55,744 bases of DNA from Bacteroidota bacterium. Its GTDB lineage: Bacteria; Bacteroidota; Bacteroidia; B-17B0; Aurantibacillaceae. The stretch covers positions 1 to 55,744 of the forward strand of contig JAAFIL010000023.1 in the NCBI GenBank assembly GCA_013297775.1, in the 5' to 3' direction. Both the position numbers and the translations under genes were made by a program. Positions 8,525 through 18,300 of this stretch are shown one piece after another. How positions within the stretch are numbered: the stretch's first letter is position 1; every line of letters begins with the position of its first letter. Below the pieces are notes generated by a model, which worked only from the letters and a program-made list of their open reading frames with translations, was not told the origin of the DNA and ran no database searches.

Positions 8525-9022
8525 TTAACCTCCGTTTTTTAATTGGTTTACTAAATGGGTGGTCGAAAAGCCATCTACTAATGGAATGGTTAACACAAGC
8601 CCGCCATTTGTTTTGACAAAGTCGTGGCCTACAATTTGCTCCACCACATAATCGCCACCTTTTACCAACACATCGGGTTTCACTTGTTTTATGAGTTCAA
8701 GCGGTGTATCTTCTTCAAATACGCAAACAGCATCTACTGCCGAAAGTGCCGCTAAAATTATAGCACGAGTAGTTTGGTTGTTAATGGGGCGTTCCGGACT
8801 TTTCCCTAAGCGTTTAACACTTGCATCGGCGTTTAAACCTACAATAAGCACATCGCCTAAATCGCGTGCTTTAAACAAATACTCTACATGCCCCCTGTGT
8901 AAAATATCGAAACAACCATTGGTAAAAACCAAACGTTTTCCTGTAAATCGCTTTAAATTGGCATAGCGTGCCACATCAGCAATGGGAATAATTTTATGGT
9001 GTAGGTGTTGATGAAACGACAT
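8525..9022 (-). CDS. rfaE2: D-glycero-beta-D-manno-heptose 1-phosphate adenylyltransferase
   Basis: A 165-residue nucleotidyltransferase equal to the C-terminal half of E. coli HldE. It adenylylates heptose 1-phosphate to ADP-heptose for the lipopolysaccharide inner core. The family signature FTNGCFDILHRGH is at residues 33-45, with the HxGH catalytic motif at 42-45, and VKGGDY and STTHLV follow near the end. An ATG at 9055 in the same frame would add 11 residues; I prefer the ATG at 9022 (MSFHQHL) because the extra leader is not family-like. It overlaps the end of the upstream membrane-protein gene by 29 bases, implying translational coupling. Confidence 0.85.
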   Translation of the reverse strand: MSFHQHLHHKIIPIADVARYANLKRFTGKRLVFTNGCFDILHRGHVEYLFKARDLGDVLIVGLNADASVKRLGKSPERPINNQTTRAIILAALSAVDAVCVFEEDTPLELIKQVKPDVLVKGGDYVVEQIVGHDFVKTNGGLVLTIPLVDGFSTTHLVNQLKNGG

Positions 9023-10016
9023 TTTGTTTTCGGTTATAAAAAGGTAATACAACAATAGAAGCCAAGCCTAAAACAAGTATTAGTAAAAACTGCGCAGTCC
9101 ACGATAGCCAGGGTAAAGCAAATGCCGACACATCATCTACACCATAAGTACCTATAAGTATGCCTGTCAAAATGAGGGGATAAGCACCTAGGCCGCCTGG
9201 CGAAAAAATAACGCCAAATGTGCCAAACATGGTAAGCGTTAGGCAAGCCCCTTGCGATAAATGCGAAGTGCCTTCAATTGCAAAAAAACAAAAGTACAAC
9301 GCATAAAAATAACACGCCCAAATTAGTAAACTTAAAACAATAAATTGAAAGGGCTTATCGAGTTTACGAATTGAGCCAATGCCTTGCCCAATTCCACTTA
9401 AAAATTTACCGAACTTACCACGCAACAAATTAGCCATGCGTTTCCTAAAAAACAAAAAAGCCAACACACTTAAAATAACAATAGCAATCACCAAATAAAA
9501 CTGAACAGGCGATTGCCGCAAGTTTTGCCATTTAGTACTTAAATCATTCAAAATATAAGTGTTTACTAAGCCACTTAACTCTTTAAATTGAACCAATAAA
9601 GTAATAAGTGTTATCACCAAAAAAACCAATAAATCTACAATACGTTCGGTAATAACTGTTCCAAAGCCAATTTCAAAAGGTACTTTATCATACTTAGCCG
9701 AAATGGTGCAGCGGGTTACCTCGCCCGAACGTGGAATGCCATAATTAGCTAAATACCCAATTAACACAGCGCAATTGGCATTTATTAAATTAGTTTTATA
9801 GCCTAGGGGTTTTAATAAATAATTCCAACGGTAAGCTCTTAAAAAATGACTTAAACCTGCTACGCACAAAGCAATAATAACCCAAGCATAATTTGCTTGT
9901 TGAAACGAGCGAATGATGTCTTCCTTTTTTTCGGCAACACTGCGCAGCGATAGCCAAACAAGCAGTCCTCCAATAGCAAATAAAATAATGAATTGAATGA
10001 CTTGCTTTTTTTTCAT
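8994..10016 (-). CDS. LPG-synthase-type integral membrane protein (UPF0104 family)
   Basis: A 340-residue inner-membrane protein with about eight hydrophobic helices, belonging to the lysylphosphatidylglycerol synthase transmembrane (UPF0104/AglD-like) family. Family members act as lipid synthases or flippases; the exact role of this one is unknown. Recognisable parts are the start KKKQVIQFIILFAIGGLLV, the segment NYGIPRSGEVTRC near residue 95 and FSPGGLGAYPLI near 275. It lies 5 bases downstream of panD and overlaps rfaE2, so these three genes are very probably one operon. Confidence 0.8.
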   Translation of the reverse strand: MKKKQVIQFIILFAIGGLLVWLSLRSVAEKKEDIIRSFQQANYAWVIIALCVAGLSHFLRAYRWNYLLKPLGYKTNLINANCAVLIGYLANYGIPRSGEVTRCTISAKYDKVPFEIGFGTVITERIVDLLVFLVITLITLLVQFKELSGLVNTYILNDLSTKWQNLRQSPVQFYLVIAIVILSVLAFLFFRKRMANLLRGKFGKFLSGIGQGIGSIRKLDKPFQFIVLSLLIWACYFYALYFCFFAIEGTSHLSQGACLTLTMFGTFGVIFSPGGLGAYPLILTGILIGTYGVDDVSAFALPWLSWTAQFLLILVLGLASIVVLPFYNRKQNVVSSTPTP

Positions 10017-10021
10017 ACAGC

Positions 10022-10372
10022 TTATTTTAGTTTATTAGTAGCTGTATCGGGAAACACAACCCAAGGTCTAAATTTTTTTGCAGCTTCAAATTCCATGCTT
10101 GCGTACGAAATAACAATAAGCACATCGTTTAAATTGACTCTTAAAGCAGCGGGTCCATTCAAACAAATGGTGCCACTTCCACGTTGACCAGTAATAACGT
10201 AAGTGATAAAACGCTCACCGTTATTTTTATTTAAGATGTGAACTTGTTCGTTTTCTATAAGGTTGGCGGCATCCATTAAATCTTCATCAATGGTAATGCT
10301 GCCAATATAATCCAACTCGGCTTGTGTAACCGATACACAATGCAATTTGGATTTCATAACTGTAATTTCCAT
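10022..10372 (-). CDS. panD: Aspartate 1-decarboxylase precursor
   Basis: A 116-residue pyruvoyl-dependent enzyme that makes beta-alanine from aspartate for pantothenate synthesis. Self-cleavage should occur between Gly24 and Ser25 in DYIGSITID, the same position as in E. coli PanD, which supports the ATG at 10370-10372 as the start. Lys9 and the NGPAA segment (near residue 72) are also present. It appears to be the first gene of the panD-UPF0104-rfaE2 run. Upstream lie about 150 bases and then the 160-bp palindromic element. panB, for the same pathway, is about 29 kb away at 39672. Confidence 0.95.
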   Translation of the reverse strand: MEITVMKSKLHCVSVTQAELDYIGSITIDEDLMDAANLIENEQVHILNKNNGERFITYVITGQRGSGTICLNGPAALRVNLNDVLIVISYASMEFEAAKKFRPWVVFPDTATNKLK

Positions 10373-10520
10373 AACGGGGCAAAATTAAGCATTTTTTTAG
10401 AGGTAGCCGATACTTCTCCAAGGCTTATTTTTTGATATATTCCAAGCCTTTTTAAAGCACATCAAGCACAAGGTAAATGCTGTTTGCCATTACCATCCGG
10501 CGTTTCAAACAGAGGACTTA
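10373..10520. other. Intergenic segment upstream of panD
   Basis: This 148-base stretch should contain the promoter of the panD operon. I see no clean TAnnTTTG box. The pair AAGGCTTA / CCAAGCCTTTTT (about 10421-10456) could form a short hairpin. Together with the 160-bp element it makes the 308-base gap between panD and recG. Confidence 0.4.
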
Positions 10521-10680
10521 TACCAACATCATTTCTAAAAGATACGTTGACCCAGTTTCTTTTTCTCTTATACTTCCTCAAAAATTATACCCGTAGGCCT
10601 TGCTAAGCCTATAATTTTTTCATCGCCTAAAAGAAAAATAATTCTGGTTCAACTTGTATCTTTTAGAACCGATATTGGTA
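10521..10680. mobile_element. 160-bp palindromic MITE-like element, copy A
   Basis: First of three 160-bp copies in the window, all in the same orientation. It runs from TACCAACATC to GATATTGGTA and is an imperfect full-length palindrome: the outer arms share TTCTAAAAGATAC and GTTGA(C/A)CCAG. It differs from copy C at 3 positions and from copy B at 4. It is flanked by TTA on both sides (10518-10520 and 10681-10683), which looks like a 3-bp target duplication. The right-hand TTA is the recG stop codon. No coding capacity. Confidence 0.85.
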
Positions 10681-12783
10681 TTACCCAATTTTACTCCAAT
10701 TGGTTTTTTCTCGTCCATTGGTATTAAGTGTATTAACTAAAGTCTGATTTTTTTCCAGTTCTAACAAAGGGTCTTCCTCTAAAATAGCTTGCGCAGCAGA
10801 TCGTGCCAATTGCAGCAACTGAACATCTTTTGCCAAATTCGCTATCTTTAAATCGAGTACACCACTTTGCTGCGTGCCTGTTATATCGCCCGGGCCACGT
10901 AATTTTAAATCTACTTCACTAATTTCAAAACCATCGTTGGTGCGCACCATGGTTTCCATGCGCAAGCGACTATCTGGGCCAAGTTTATTCCCCGTTAATA
11001 AAATACAATAACTCTGATCGGCTCCACGGCCCACGCGCCCGCGCAACTGGTGCAATTGCGAAAGACCAAAACGCTCGGCACTTTCAATAACCATTACACT
11101 GGCATTAGGAACATTAACCCCAACTTCGATAACCGTTGTGGCCACCATGAGTTGCGTTTGTCCACTAATAAAACGTTGCATCTCTAATTCTTTATCCGCA
11201 GCACTTAACTTCCCATGTACAATGCTAATTTGATACTGCGGTGGCGGAAATTCTAATACCAAATTATCGTAACCTTGTTGCAAGTTTTGGTAATCCATTT
11301 TTTCACTTTCTTGAATCAATGGAAACACCACATATACTTGCCTACCTAAACTAATTTGTTCTTTAATAAATCCATTTACCCGCAAACGCCCGCTCTCAAA
11401 GTAATGCACGGTTTTAATGGGTTTACGTCCGGGTGGCAATTCATCAATAACACTCGTATCTAAATCGCCATACAACGTCATTGCCAAAGTACGCGGAATG
11501 GGCGTAGCCGTCATAATTAACGTATGCGGCGGGTAAATACCTTTGGCATGAAGTTTAGCACGTTGCGCCACACCAAACCGATGTTGCTCATCTATAACCA
11601 CAAAACCTAAACGTTGAAACTGTACCACCTCTTCAATTAAAGCATGGGTGCCAATTAAAATATGGATATTTCCTTCTACTAAATTTTTTAATAAAAGTCG
11701 GCGTGCCTTTGTTTTAGAGGAACCCGTCAGCAATGCCACATGAATAGGTAAGCCACTCAACTGTTCGGTAATAGTAGCATAATGTTGTTGCGCTAAAATT
11801 TCGGTTGGCGCCATGAGGCAGGCTTGAAATTGATTATCTAAAGCCAAGAGCATACTCATTAAAGCCACCATGGTTTTACCACTGCCCACATCGCCTTGCA
11901 CCAAACGGCTCATTTGCCGCCCACTGCCCATGTCTAAACGAATTTCTTTCAATACTCGTTTTTGTGCATTGGTTAATTGAAACGGTAAATGGTGATTAAA
12001 AAAATCGGTAAACAAAGGACCAACCCGGTTAAATACATACCCTTGACTGCTGTGTGTTCGAACTTTATTAGCCCTTAACAAACGCAATTGTACCAAAAAC
12101 AATTCTTCAAATTTTAAACGCCGTTCTGCCTTTTGCAAGTGTAGCGCACTTTCAGGAAAATGAATCTGTTTAAACGCTTCGTAACGCGGCATCAATTGAT
12201 GTTCATCTATAACCTCGACCGATAAATTTTCGGGAATAAACGAAGGCGAAATAAATGCACTCAATTGCCATTGTAACTTGCGTAAACCTTCACTATCTAA
12301 ACTTCGCGCTTTTAAACGTTCGGTGCTACTATAAACTGGTTGAAACGCTGATGCCGATTTTAAATAGTCATCGGTAGCTAAGTTAATTTCCGGATGTGCT
12401 AAGTTGAAACGTCCTTTAAACAATGTAGGTTTACCATACACCACATAATCGGTTTGTATTTTTAATTTTTCGGCCATCCACTTGTAACCTTGAAACCAAA
12501 CCAATTCGATAACACCACTGTTATCACGAAATAAACCAACCAAACGTCGGGTATTTTTTTCGCCAACAATTTCTAAACTATCAATACGCCCGCGCAATTG
12601 CACGTAAGGCATGGCCTCATCTATTTGGCGGATGAGGTGATACTGCGTTCGATCTTCGTAACGAAATGGAAAATGGGTCAACAGGTCGCGGATGGTAAAG
12701 CAGTTTAATTCCTTTTTAAGCACATCGGCACGTTGAGGACCAATTCCTTTTAAATACGCTATGGGGGTATCTAATTGCATCAT
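10681..12783 (-). CDS. recG: ATP-dependent DNA helicase RecG
   Basis: A 701-residue superfamily 2 helicase that remodels stalled replication forks and Holliday junctions. The wedge domain begins with YLKGIGPQRADVLKKEL. The helicase motifs follow in order: GDVGSGKT (about residue 295), DEQH (about 400), TATPIPRTLAM, ERFGLSQLHQLRGRVGRG and the RecG-specific EVDLKLRGPGDITGTQQSG. The frame is open to 12822, but I start at the ATG at 12781-12783 (a second ATG follows immediately) because family members begin a few residues before LDTPIAYLKG. The C-terminal NWSKIG looks complete. Its stop codon coincides with the flank of the 160-bp element, so an insertion landed exactly there without harming the protein. 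Confidence 0.95.
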   Translation of the reverse strand: MMQLDTPIAYLKGIGPQRADVLKKELNCFTIRDLLTHFPFRYEDRTQYHLIRQIDEAMPYVQLRGRIDSLEIVGEKNTRRLVGLFRDNSGVIELVWFQGYKWMAEKLKIQTDYVVYGKPTLFKGRFNLAHPEINLATDDYLKSASAFQPVYSSTERLKARSLDSEGLRKLQWQLSAFISPSFIPENLSVEVIDEHQLMPRYEAFKQIHFPESALHLQKAERRLKFEELFLVQLRLLRANKVRTHSSQGYVFNRVGPLFTDFFNHHLPFQLTNAQKRVLKEIRLDMGSGRQMSRLVQGDVGSGKTMVALMSMLLALDNQFQACLMAPTEILAQQHYATITEQLSGLPIHVALLTGSSKTKARRLLLKNLVEGNIHILIGTHALIEEVVQFQRLGFVVIDEQHRFGVAQRAKLHAKGIYPPHTLIMTATPIPRTLAMTLYGDLDTSVIDELPPGRKPIKTVHYFESGRLRVNGFIKEQISLGRQVYVVFPLIQESEKMDYQNLQQGYDNLVLEFPPPQYQISIVHGKLSAADKELEMQRFISGQTQLMVATTVIEVGVNVPNASVMVIESAERFGLSQLHQLRGRVGRGADQSYCILLTGNKLGPDSRLRMETMVRTNDGFEISEVDLKLRGPGDITGTQQSGVLDLKIANLAKDVQLLQLARSAAQAILEEDPLLELEKNQTLVNTLNTNGREKTNWSKIG

Positions 12784-12858
12784 ACAGCCCTTAAATTTAC
12801 GATATGGTAGATGTTGAAACAATTTATAAGACCAGAAAAAATAAAGGAGTTATACACG

Positions 12859-12866
12859 TATCTTTG
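12859..12866 (+). promoter_or_regulatory. Possible -7 promoter box (TAnnTTTG)
   Basis: TATCTTTG is an exact match to the Bacteroidota -7 consensus TAnnTTTG and lies 15 bases before the ATG at 12881. No TTTG at the expected -33 position, so support is partial. Confidence 0.4.
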
Positions 12867-12880
12867 TTTACTGACTTAAA

Positions 12881-13555
12881 ATGCGAGTTTGGATAGTAAT
12901 AATTTATTTGCTAACAGGAACTGTTCGTGCGCAGTACTTAGATACCATGCACGCCGTATTCAATCACAAGTCGAGCATTGATGCACGACTCGAAAGCCGA
13001 AATAGTTTTATCAATAACGAATTAATTAGTGTAACGGGCGTGCGTTTGGGTGTGGCATTTCAACGTAAATTACGTTTGGGTGGAGGATTTAGTTGGTTAA
13101 AAACAAATGTTACCCGAACGGATATTAGTCGCAACGAGCAAGGGCAAGCCATTGATACCACCACACGTTTTCTTAAATTTGGTTACCTGTGTTATTACCT
13201 CGATTTCGTATTTTACAAAACAAAACGTTGGCAACTGAGTGTTCCCATACAAGCCGGCACAGGCATCTCGTGGTTTCAGCCCGAGAGTCAAATTAAAAAA
13301 GGATTTTTAAACCGAACCAATTACCTATTGGTTTTATACGAGCCAGGCATTACTGCGCAATTTAAAGTAACGCGTTGGTTGGGCTTCGGAGCCGATGTGG
13401 CGTATCGGTTCACACTAAAAAATAATAAGTATGTTGGCGAAAAATTAAACTCGCCAACGTATGCATTTAAACTTTTATTTTGGGTCGATCAGTTATTTTA
13501 CGTCGCATTTCCAGAATCGAAACTTACCAAACGCTTTGGTCCTGCGGTTTGGTAA
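12881..13555 (+). CDS. Exported protein of unknown function, probably a small outer-membrane barrel
   Basis: A 224-residue protein with a signal peptide (RVWIVIIYLLTGTVRAQ) and a body of alternating hydrophobic/polar strands with many aromatic residues, for example GVAFQRKLRLGGGFSWL and FKVTRWLGFGADVAYRF. This pattern suggests an 8-10 stranded beta-barrel in the outer membrane. I do not recognise a named family. It is divergent from recG and convergent with the DUF4230 gene. A TAnnTTTG box lies directly upstream, so it is probably a single-gene unit. Confidence 0.6.
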   Translation: MRVWIVIIYLLTGTVRAQYLDTMHAVFNHKSSIDARLESRNSFINNELISVTGVRLGVAFQRKLRLGGGFSWLKTNVTRTDISRNEQGQAIDTTTRFLKFGYLCYYLDFVFYKTKRWQLSVPIQAGTGISWFQPESQIKKGFLNRTNYLLVLYEPGITAQFKVTRWLGFGADVAYRFTLKNNKYVGEKLNSPTYAFKLLFWVDQLFYVAFPESKLTKRFGPAVW

Positions 13556-13627
13556 ATGTAAATGCAAAATTTAATAGCGAAAAAATTTTAAGATCAATGC
13601 TATAACTTATTTTCTATCTTCAAAAAA

Positions 13628-14248
13628 CTAATCCATTAAGGTTGACGTTTTAAATCGCAATTGAACGGCTCTACCACTAATTTTTTCAAACAAAGGTTTT
13701 AAAACACGAGTGGCATTCGTTTTGGTTTGTTTAAAAATTTCTTGTTGTAAGGCATCGTTTTGAAAGTAGTTTTCCGCCTTGCGGTAAAGCGTTTGCACCA
13801 GTTCAGATTCATTATCTAAAACAGGAATGGTAATGACACTAAAAATCTGACTTTTTTTCGTATCAACGCGTGTAAAACAAATTTCGGGAGCAGGCAGTAA
13901 AATAGTAAGCAACGAGTCGGTTCTAACCATATCCGTTTCGTTTATCTTTTGTAAATCTATACAACCCGCTACTTCGCCACTTATCACCATTAATAAACGT
14001 GCATCGGGTATAATACTGCTGTGTTCTACCTTATGCTCAATCACATCTTTTAATTGCATCCTAACCAACTCTAGCTTGCCAACAGCTTGTACTTCGGCAA
14101 CCGTTAAAAATTGATTGGTGCTTTCGGGTGGGGTATTCCGACCAAATAGTAACCAGCCAATAACAAGGCTTAATAACATGACCACCAAGTAAGGAACAAC
14201 TGTATTTAAACGTGAAGTAAACATTTTAGAGTTTGTTTTAAATGGCAT
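13628..14248 (-). CDS. DUF4230 family membrane-anchored protein
   Basis: A 206-residue protein recognised as DUF4230, of unknown function. One transmembrane helix (PYLVVMLLSLVIGWLLF, about residues 19-35) anchors a C-terminal domain that should face the periplasm. The pattern LTVAEVQAVGKLELVRMQL near residue 48 and the segment IVLPAPEI-like LLPAPEICFTRVD near 117 are typical. The ATG at 14248 overlaps the end of tsaD by 11 bases; M9 (14224) is an alternative start just past the overlap. Co-transcription with tsaD is likely. Confidence 0.75.
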   Translation of the reverse strand: MPFKTNSKMFTSRLNTVVPYLVVMLLSLVIGWLLFGRNTPPESTNQFLTVAEVQAVGKLELVRMQLKDVIEHKVEHSSIIPDARLLMVISGEVAGCIDLQKINETDMVRTDSLLTILLPAPEICFTRVDTKKSQIFSVITIPVLDNESELVQTLYRKAENYFQNDALQQEIFKQTKTNATRVLKPLFEKISGRAVQLRFKTSTLMD

Positions 14249-15263
14249 AGTGTGTAAGTGGGGTTAAGTTCATATCAGAAAAATCTCGGTTCAAGTATTT
14301 ATAGTAAGCTGTAACACCAATCATAGCCGCATTATCGGTGCAATACTCCAATTTGGGTATGTAAGTTTTAATACCTAATTCTGTTTCTAAATTTTTAACT
14401 TGTTGACGCAATTCAGAGTTGGCACTAACGCCACCCGCAATGGCTAAATGACGGATTTGTTTTTGTTGCAAAGCCTTGCGAACGTTTTTAAGCAACGCGT
14501 TTATTAAATGCGCTTGATACGAAGCACAAATATCATTTAAGTTTTCAGTTACAAAGTTTGGATTTTTTTGTAAGTGATTTTGGATAAAGTATAAGAATGA
14601 AGTTTTAATACCGCTGAAACTGTAATTCAACTGTTCAATTTTAGCATTGGCAAATTGAAAACGCAAGGGATTGCCCAAGGCCGCATGTTTATCTATTAAG
14701 GGACCGCCCGGGTAAGGCAAGCCTAATAGTTTGGCAGCTTTATCAAAGGCTTCGCCCACCGCATCATCTATGGTTTCGCCCAACAGTTCAAACGTTAAGT
14801 AATTGGTTACGTTTATTAATTGAGTATGCCCGCCACTTACAGTTAAACATAAAAATGGAAAAGGTGGTGCAGGGGTTTCACTTTCATCTTTAATAAAATG
14901 CGCCATAATATGCCCGTGCATGTGGTTAACCTCAATGATGGGAATACGAAGTGCAAGTGCCAAACTTTTGGCGGTACTTAAGCCAACCAATAAACTGCCT
15001 AATAAACCTGGTCCTCTGGTAACCGCAATGGCATGAAGCTGTTGCAAAGTAATGGCCGCTTTTTTTAAGGCAGCATCTATAACAGGAATGATATTTTTTT
15101 GATGATCGCGGCTGGCTAACTCAGGTACAACGCCACCGTATTGTTGGTGAATAGCTTGGTTAGCGGTAATGTTGGATAAGACCGTTGCGTTACAAAACAC
15201 CGCACAAGATGTATCGTCGCAACTGCTTTCGATTGCTAAGATATAGATGTTAGTATTTTGCAT
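14238..15263 (-). CDS. tsaD: tRNA N6-adenosine threonylcarbamoyltransferase
   Basis: A 341-residue enzyme of the Kae1/TsaD family. It transfers the threonylcarbamoyl group from TC-AMP to A37 of ANN-decoding tRNAs, together with TsaB and TsaE. Visible motifs are AIESSCDDTS at the N-terminus, the metal-binding HxxxH (H114, H118) in NHMHGHI, TVSGGHTQL, PYPGGPLID, FSGIKTSF, AIAGGVSANSELR and CTDNAAMIG. Length is normal for bacteria. It overlaps the downstream DUF4230 gene and is divergent from the TamB-like gene, 44 bases apart. Confidence 0.95.
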   Translation of the reverse strand: MQNTNIYILAIESSCDDTSCAVFCNATVLSNITANQAIHQQYGGVVPELASRDHQKNIIPVIDAALKKAAITLQQLHAIAVTRGPGLLGSLLVGLSTAKSLALALRIPIIEVNHMHGHIMAHFIKDESETPAPPFPFLCLTVSGGHTQLINVTNYLTFELLGETIDDAVGEAFDKAAKLLGLPYPGGPLIDKHAALGNPLRFQFANAKIEQLNYSFSGIKTSFLYFIQNHLQKNPNFVTENLNDICASYQAHLINALLKNVRKALQQKQIRHLAIAGGVSANSELRQQVKNLETELGIKTYIPKLEYCTDNAAMIGVTAYYKYLNRDFSDMNLTPLTHYAI

Positions 15264-15274
15264 TTTTTTGGTAG

Positions 15275-15282
15275 CAAAAGTA
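15275..15282 (-). promoter_or_regulatory. Possible -7 promoter box for tsaD
   Basis: On the minus strand this reads TACTTTTG, an exact match to TAnnTTTG, 11 bases upstream of the tsaD ATG. The -33 TTTG is not evident. The transcript leader would be very short. Confidence 0.4.
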
Positions 15283-15307
15283 CGGATAAACCTTAACTTT
15301 ATAAACT

Positions 15308-18300
15308 TTGGTACTACTCAAGAAAATAGGACGTTTCTTGCTGAAAACAGCAACTTACCTTTTCATATTAGTGATAGTGCTTTTGATTGCACTTTACTTT
15401 GCTGTTCAATCTAGTACCTTTCAAACATGGGCAGCTAAAAAAGCAACCAACTATTTAAGTAAAGAATTAGGCACAACAGTAAATATTGGTAAAGTCAACA
15501 TTAATTTTTTCAAGGCAATTACTTTGAACAATGTATTTATGGCAGACTTGCATAACGATACCTTACTCAATGGAAACACCATAACCGCACAAATAAGTGG
15601 GTTTGATTATAAACAACAAGCCTTAAAAATTGATGAATTAAAGCTAGAACAAACCACTGTTAAATTGGTTAAATACAAAACCGATAGCGTATTTAATTAC
15701 GATTTTTTAGTCAACTATTTTTCGGGTAGCAAAACCGATATAAGCACAAAAAAAGGTTGGGCAATTGATTATGGCAATTTAATACTCAATGGCGTTAACT
15801 TCACGTATCGAAACGAACATTATGATACCGAGGTTAGTAAAAGTATAAATTACGATCATATTTATGCCTCTGACATAAGCGGTAAAATAAATCAGTTTAA
15901 ACAAGATAAAGACACGTTTTATTTCAATATCGAAAACTTACGAGCGCAAGAGCAGTCGGGCTTCGATTTAAAAAAATTAAATGCCAAGGTTAAGCTATCC
16001 GAAAAAGAATTGCGCTGTCAGCAATTACTTATCCGAACACCACACACCTATATACATGGCGAGTTAACTTTTTTATACGAGAACTGGGATAGCTATTCCG
16101 ATTTCATCAACAAAGTAAAATTAAAAGCAGAGTTGAAAGATAGCACACACGTTAATAGTAAAGACATTGCCACCTTTGTACCCGATTTAATTGGTTTAAA
16201 TGAAACCGTTTCTATCAATGGAAAAGTAAACGGATACGTGAGTGATCTTAATTTATCAAACATCCATTTAAAGTATCGTCAATTTACTGAATTTAACGGC
16301 GATTTAAGCATTAGCGGTTTACCCGATATTGAAAATTGTTATTTGCATTTTAGCACTACACGTTTGGCCACCAATTATAAAGATTTAATAAAAGTACCAA
16401 CCCCACCTTTCGATAAGCAAGGCACATTAGCTCTACCTAGTATCATTTCCAAATTTGGTACTATTGCTTACCAAGGAACGTTCGATGGCTTACTAAATGA
16501 TTTTACTACTTACGGTAATTTTTCGACCGCACTTGGTAATGTTGGTAGCAACCTTAGTGTACGATTGGGTAAAACAATGGATGATATACGCTACCATGGA
16601 CAATTAAATACCAAACAATTTAACTTAGGTGTTTTAGCGGGTTTAAAAGAGTTAGGAAATGTTAGCTTACAAACAAAACTCGAAGGAAAAGGCTTGAGCC
16701 TAGCTAAATTAGATACAGACCTTGAGGGTAAAATTATAAGCCTCAGCTACAAGGGTTACAATTATAAAGACATTAAATTAAATGGTTCTTTCCGCAATAA
16801 AATTTTTAATGGGTTGTTAGATTCGCAAGACCCTAACGCACAATTTGATTTTAACGGAAACATTGATTTCACCAGTAAAATTCCAAAGATGGATTTTATT
16901 TCGACGATTAATGCTATTAACCCCGTTGCTTTAAAATTAGTAACAGCAAGCGATACGGGTATTCTCTCCTCTCAAGTTTTAATTAATTTGAATGGCGATG
17001 ACTTAAATAATTTATCGGGCGAAATTAACTTTGATGATACTCAGTATAAAACTCGTAAAAAAATATACAAGTTAAGTACATTCGATTTACAACTCGATCA
17101 AACAACACCGAATAAAAAAATAAAATTAAACTCTGCGTATTTGAATGCTCTATTGGAGGGAAAGTTTTCACCAACTAATTTAGAACCCGCCATTAATCAT
17201 TTTTTAAATACCTATTACCCAACATTTATTCAAAAGCAAAATCCGAAAGTAAAATATACTGATGCCTGCACTTTTAAAGTGAACATTAAACGGTTTAATA
17301 CTATTAACGAACTCTTTTTACCCGATTTAATGATAAGCCCAGGTACACAACTTAATGGGAATTTTAACGCCCTTCATAATTCGCTTAACATCACAACCCT
17401 CAGCGATACCATAAGTTATAAGGGCATTCGTTTCGACGCTATCCAATTAAAATGTACCGAAGAGTACGACGTAGTAAGTGCTAAATTAGAAGGGAAACGT
17501 TTACAAATAGCAGATAGTTTAAGTTTCTCTAACTTTAATGTTTGTATTAGCTCGCGCGATCGAAATACGAAGTATAATTTTGAGTGGAGTAATAAAAAAG
17601 CCGTTGATAATTACAGCGGCGAGTTGGCAGGTCAGGTGGTGTTTAATGCAACTAATATTTATTTAACCTACGATACCGCATTTACAGTTTTACGCGATAG
17701 CACTTGGCATTTGGCACGTTCCAATCCTTCTATTATAGATACGGCAGGCAATGTAATTCTTAATCCACTTGTATTTAAAAATGGAGCGCAATCTATTAAT
17801 ATACAAGGGAAATTATCAAGCAATCCTACCGATGTTTTAAATCTACATTTTCAAAACTTTTATTTAGAGCAGCTCAATCCCTTTACTTCGGCTTATAGTT
17901 TAAAGTTAAATGGTACGTTAAATGGCGATATTAATTTATACAATACGCTAAAAAATGTTGCATTCAGTAGCGATTTAAACCTATCCAAGTTAAAGTTAAA
18001 CGATAACCTTATTGGGCAACTCGTTCTAAAAAATAATTACAATCCCGAGCAAAAGCAGTTAGAGTTAGACGGCTATACTACTTTAGGATTTACCGACGAA
18101 AGTGGTGGTCCGCTTAAAAACTTAGCATTTAAAGGGTTTTATTACCTCGATAAGAAAGAGGAAAGTTTGAACATTGACCTAAGTGCCACACCTCTTAATT
18201 TGCGGTTATTGAATCCGATTTTAAAAGATATATTGACTATTAATACAGGTATGATTAGTGGCAGTGGCAACATTGGCGGTACGCCTGACAAACCTCGTAT

